Shown here: positions 61,036 to 64,000 of the stretch, in pieces
How positions within the stretch are numbered: position 1 is the first letter of the stretch
Layout of the letters: each line of letters starts with the position of its first letter
Source of the DNA: Konateibacter massiliensis
GTDB lineage: Bacteria; Bacillota; Clostridia; Lachnospirales; Lachnospiraceae
Assembly (NCBI RefSeq): GCF_900184995.1
Contig: NZ_LT860098.1
Location: 776,001 to 840,000 of the forward strand
Length of the DNA stretch: 64,000 nucleotides
Direction of reading: 5' to 3'
The notes under the pieces: generated by a model
What the model was told of the DNA's origin: nothing
What the model saw: the letters and a program-made list of their open reading frames with translations, nothing else
The model's database searches: none
Translations under genes and position numbers: made by a program

Positions 61036-61477
61036 ATTTCTTCCAATCCGGACTACACTTTATTTTTTCTGCTGCTTGTTCATTATCTACTATGTATGCT
61101 GTAACAAATCTACCTTTTCCTTTGCTATCTAAACTTATTACTACTAAATAATTTTCTTCTGTTATAAAGGTCACTCGTCTCGTATTATCGTATTTGTTTT
61201 TTGCATGGTCATAGCCTTGCTTGGGAATAATTAAAGGACTTTCCAGAACACTTCTTATCCAATCCATTCTTTCTCCACGACTTTTATCAAATATACTTTT
61301 TTCCGCCTTCCATGAAGCCACCTCCCTTTTATAAAATGAATGTTCAAACCGCTCTGGATAAAAATAAACTTTTATTCCATCATGCGTGGTAATAGGAGAA
61401 GCTTTGCAGTAGTTTTCAATATAATATTGCTTATACTCTTTTTCTTCCCTATAATTCAGTAAAGCTGGGAGGTTCAT
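61034..61477 (-). CDS. BECR-fold nuclease-like (toxin-like) protein, 147 residues
   Basis: A soluble basic protein. Its C-terminal half reads RRVTFITEENYLVVISLDSKGKGRFVTAYIVD, the strand-R/K-strand pattern of phage Barnase-EndoU-ColicinE5/D-RelE (BECR) nucleases, with upstream conserved polar residues (ERFEHSFYK, YDHAKNKYDNTRRV). Such proteins are typically RNA-cleaving toxins or effectors. The fold call is by pattern only. Its ATG overlaps the DUF3800 stop (TAATG), seven bases after GGGGG, so translation is coupled. It is the last gene of the three-gene operon. Confidence 0.6.
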   Translation of the reverse strand: MNLPALLNYREEKEYKQYYIENYCKASPITTHDGIKVYFYPERFEHSFYKREVASWKAEKSIFDKSRGERMDWIRSVLESPLIIPKQGYDHAKNKYDNTRRVTFITEENYLVVISLDSKGKGRFVTAYIVDNEQAAEKIKCSPDWKK

Positions 61478-62190
61478 TAACATTCCCCCTTTTGTAAGTC
61501 AATTTTAAATACATTAAACTTCTTTAAATTGCGATTAGTCGGCTTAATTGAATGTCCTAAATTTTCTTCAATTGTATTAATTATCACATTCTTAGCTACA
61601 GAATCACCTTTTTTACCATAATTAAAATAATAACAAACAGCTCCCATAATTACATTTTGCATCTGTAATAAAACTGACTCTTTAGAATTAATAGCCTGTA
61701 TAAGTTCAACACGTTCAATTGGCGAAGACTTATTTAAATACATTTTTAAATCTTCTAAACGAGTTCTCTCCTTATTTGTTTTAAAATCTGTATATATTCT
61801 GTATTTGTCATTGGATTCCAACCAATGGTTTAATAATTGATAATAAAACTTATAGTAGCCTAATTCCTGATCTGAATTATTAAACAGAGTATTATTAACC
61901 TCCTCTGCATCTATCACAATCGTTCTAAAGTTAAGCTCTTCAAGCTCAAAAAACAACTCTATCAACTCTACATAAAACAATAATTTATTGTTAGAAACGC
62001 TCCCCCACTTAAGTTCTCCATAAACTTGATGCTTATGACACAGATTTGTAATTCTTTGTTTTATAGTTGCGCGGTCCTTGTTTGGAGCCATTAAACCTCC
62101 AATACAACAATACTTGTTATTTTCTTTTATACTGTTTTTATTTACTAATAAGTCTTGCCTACTCTCATCACAATATATATCAAAAAGCAT
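61477..62190 (-). CDS. DUF3800-domain protein
   Basis: A 237-residue protein with the DUF3800 hallmarks: an N-terminal strand and acidic motif YCDESRQD (about residues 6-13), CCIGGLMAP, GELKWG (about 57-62), TIVIDAEEV and IYTDFKTN. The family is thought to have an RNase H/retroviral-integrase-like fold with acidic active-site residues, and is common on mobile elements and defence islands. It lies between the winged-helix-like gene (11-base gap) and the nuclease-like gene (one-base overlap). Enzymatic activity is inferred, not shown. Confidence 0.82.
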   Translation of the reverse strand: MLFDIYCDESRQDLLVNKNSIKENNKYCCIGGLMAPNKDRATIKQRITNLCHKHQVYGELKWGSVSNNKLLFYVELIELFFELEELNFRTIVIDAEEVNNTLFNNSDQELGYYKFYYQLLNHWLESNDKYRIYTDFKTNKERTRLEDLKMYLNKSSPIERVELIQAINSKESVLLQMQNVIMGAVCYYFNYGKKGDSVAKNVIINTIEENLGHSIKPTNRNLKKFNVFKIDLQKGEC

Positions 62191-62201
62191 CCCTCTTCAC
62201 C

Positions 62202-62969
62202 TCAATTCAGCTCGATTTTAAACTTTCTTTTCATAATGACATCAAACATATCTCTTATAGCCCACAAATCATCTTCTGTAGAATCAATAGGAATTATTAT
62301 TTGAGCGACCTTTCCAGAGTCAACTGGATATTTTTGAATTATATACTCATTTTTATCAAGTGTATCTTCTTTGCTCTCATATTCTTGTTTTATTGGTAAT
62401 TCCTTCTGAATTACTTCTTCGGAACAAAGAGGGCTTGACAATAGTACATCCTTTTTATCTTCGATAACTATCTCATTCGCCAAATTATATTCTAAAACTC
62501 CTGCTCTTATTAATTCTAATTGTTCACAATTTTCATAAAAAATTTTTGCAGCCATATCCTTAGCACTTTTAGTTATCTTAAAGCTAGTCATTAAAATATT
62601 AGCTAAAACAGCTACAGACGGAAGTGCTTTCCCATTATATATTTCAATTAATCTACTATATAGTGGCGCTTGACCAAAACATTCTAAAGCAATTTTCTTA
62701 ACTGATGTATCATCTATCGGGTATAAAATTTTATTTGCATTATCTGTAAGTTGAATTGTTGAATTACCAGTAGTTATTAATCCAAATTGTTTAGCTGTAC
62801 CAATTTTAGATGTAAATGATTTGGTTGTTATACTTTTTAATCCATAACTTTCTGCTACTGCTACATACGCAACTGATTTTGCTCTAAAAGAATCTATTAT
62901 TTTTATAAAATCTAAGCAGTCATTCCAACTTGCACTTGGATACATAGCACTTTTTTCACGTTCTGACAT
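62202..62969 (-). CDS. Winged-helix-like regulator/adaptor of the DUF3800 operon, 255 residues
   Basis: The N-terminal part (residues 15-75: ASWNDCLDFIKIIDSFRAKSV ... TSKIGTAKQFGLITTGNSTIQLTDNANKIL) reads as a winged helix, similar to DUF5343-type modules. A second helical segment (about 80-160) and an acidic linker (about 165-210) lead to a C-terminal beta-alpha unit (VAQIIIPIDSTEDDLWAIRDMFDVIMKRKFKI). First gene of the operon, with AAGGAAGG before the ATG. The palindrome in its promoter suggests autoregulation by this protein. Confidence 0.65.
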   Translation of the reverse strand: MSEREKSAMYPSASWNDCLDFIKIIDSFRAKSVAYVAVAESYGLKSITTKSFTSKIGTAKQFGLITTGNSTIQLTDNANKILYPIDDTSVKKIALECFGQAPLYSRLIEIYNGKALPSVAVLANILMTSFKITKSAKDMAAKIFYENCEQLELIRAGVLEYNLANEIVIEDKKDVLLSSPLCSEEVIQKELPIKQEYESKEDTLDKNEYIIQKYPVDSGKVAQIIIPIDSTEDDLWAIRDMFDVIMKRKFKIELN

Positions 62970-62991
62970 GCAATCACCTTCCTTTTATATT

Positions 62992-63020
62992 ATAATATTA
63001 CAAACTTGTAAATATGTCAA
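62992..63020 (-). promoter_or_regulatory. Promoter with palindromic operator for the DUF3800 operon
   Basis: -35 TTGACA (63015-63020), 17-base spacer, -10 TATTAT (62992-62997). The spacer begins with the perfect palindrome TTACAA-AC-TTGTAA (62998-63011), a classical repressor position. The remaining sequence up to 63363 is AT-rich and without genes, apart from a weak AAAGAG/CTCTTT hairpin at about 63258-63283. Confidence 0.75.
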
Positions 63021-63363
63021 TGCCAAACTTATATTTTTGTTTTTATTCGATAATAAATTATTATAAGTTCTCTTTAAAAGTTCAACTTCTTTTCTGTTTA
63101 GTTTACTCTACTCTTTTCTTAATATATATCATTCTGAATTTCTTCTATACTATAAAAGTATATTCATTATTTTGCTAATCACAAGGACTTTTTATTTTAT
63201 CATTTATTACTATTAAGTTATAAGCTTAATAATAAACAAATATAGGTAACAATATTAAAGAGCCTGCAACCTTAGACTCTTTACCCCACTTATATAACCT
63301 CTTAATTGATACATAATATATTTTTCTTTTTCTCCGCATCTATAAGCTTTGCATAATGTTATG

Positions 63364-63789
63364 TTATCCTAATATCACCATATCCAACAATAGAAGCAAT
63401 AGTATGGTGTTATTTTCCTGTATTATTAATTCATTTATATTACACATTTTTAAGTCATTTACTCGTTCATAACAAAACTTAGCAAGCTCTTCACCCATTG
63501 TTTCATCTGCAATACAATAAATAAAATTAAAGAAATTTACATCACAATCATTATAAATCCGTTTGGAAAACATCTCTTTCATTTGTACAATCATCGTTTC
63601 AGTCCCTCCAAATACATCTACAAAGTAGAAATAAGAATTTATTGTACTACCGATAAACTGTTTAAGTATTTTACATAACGCTGGTCTCTTTCGTTCCTCC
63701 CCATATACCCTTACACGGAAACGTTCTTCCTCATCCTCCTCTTTTATTGTCAGCTCTATTTTGATGTTGCATAACTGCTGTACTTTGAC
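63364..63789 (-). pseudogene. Gene lacking a usable start, at least 76 codons intact
   Basis: An ATG at 63594 with GGAGGG upstream starts a 76-residue frame ending LLLLLLDMVILG. The same frame remains open and protein-like for 65 further codons upstream (IKIELTIKEEDEEERFRVRV..., KILKQFIGSTINSYFYFVDVFGG) with no ATG, GTG or TTG. Either the true 5' end was lost by mutation near 63765, or only the short product is made. Family not recognised. Confidence 0.5.
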
Positions 63790-63907
63790 TTAAGAAAACA
63801 TCGAAACATTTCTTCATCATACCATGCCTGCTTCAAGTTCTCTTCATCCTAGCCCTCACATCGCTTATAAAAGCATCAAATTGATCAGGATTTTTTCTAT
63901 ACTCCAC
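63756..63907 (-). pseudogene. Frameshifted gene remnant at the window edge
   Basis: Two coding-like fragments in different frames abut. One is VEYRKNPDQFDAFISDVRAR (GTG 63907 to TGA 63833) and the other is DEENLKQAWYDEEMFRCFLK...SYATSK (63848 to TAG 63756). Joined by one frameshift they would make one continuous protein end. It probably belongs to decayed mobile DNA beyond the window. Confidence 0.4.
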
Positions 63908-64000
63908 TCTAATATATCACTTACACCATCTGTAATTTAACATATAGAGCTCATAAAGCAAAAAAGGTACCCCTCTTTTATATCCTTTGGCAAAAATACA

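Overview
The window looks like the chromosome of a low-GC Gram-positive anaerobe of class Clostridia, most likely family Lachnospiraceae. The reasons are AT-rich DNA, strong AGGAGG ribosome binding sites, lipoprotein-type sugar-binding proteins, a solo SpoIIIAH-type domain, glycogen genes and permuted GH3 beta-glucosidase architecture, and small families such as DUF5688, DUF3846 and DUF951. I cannot fix the genus. Most genes are on the minus strand.

Core block 1 (1-26 kb): the 5' part of a SWIM/SNF2-type gene, a free methionine sulfoxide reductase, glgB with a GH13 amylase-like enzyme and a TetR regulator (matching palindromes in front of both the regulator and the amylase-glgB pair), then a sugar-uptake regulon. 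The regulon holds a membrane-anchored binding protein, a LytS/YesM-type kinase and a YesN-type regulator, followed by two lipoprotein binding proteins and a two-gene ABC transporter. A TPR/P-loop protein, an aconitase-family hydratase, a MerR-controlled acetyltransferase pair and an Rrf2/FMN-binding-protein pair follow. Between the TPR gene and the aconitase lies a promoter-to-terminator unit of about 670 bases whose first recognisable gene is only 24 codons.

Accessory island (about 26.3-50 kb): AT-rich, with many unfamiliar cell-envelope genes, two identical IS3-family elements, a dead resolvase, a broken adhesin, a SpoIIIAH-domain protein and a LysM protein sharing one N-terminal module under an Xre regulator with three operator-like sites, three paralogous 150-residue proteins around an 829-residue lipoprotein, an SLH-like lipoprotein, a SprT-like protein, DUF3846 and DUF5688 proteins and a degenerate tyrosine recombinase. 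No conjugation or phage structural genes are visible. It ends just downstream of rpsR.

Core block 2 (50-60.5 kb): rpsF-ssb-rpsR, DUF951, a sirtuin, a polytopic membrane protein, initiator tRNA-Met, a GGDEF-like protein with a variant GGKEF motif, a domain-permuted GH3 glycosidase, a Gfo/Idh/MocA oxidoreductase and a serine hydrolase.

Second accessory segment (60.6-64 kb): it starts at a 40-base 3' fragment of a tRNA-Cys gene, which looks like an integration scar. Next come two tandem copies of a small structured RNA and a convergent three-gene operon (winged-helix-like regulator, DUF3800, BECR-type nuclease-like protein) with a repressor-like palindrome inside its promoter. This compact RNA/DUF3800/nuclease-like module is the best candidate here for an incompletely described system, plausibly defence or toxin-antitoxin in nature. 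Decayed gene fragments fill the right edge.
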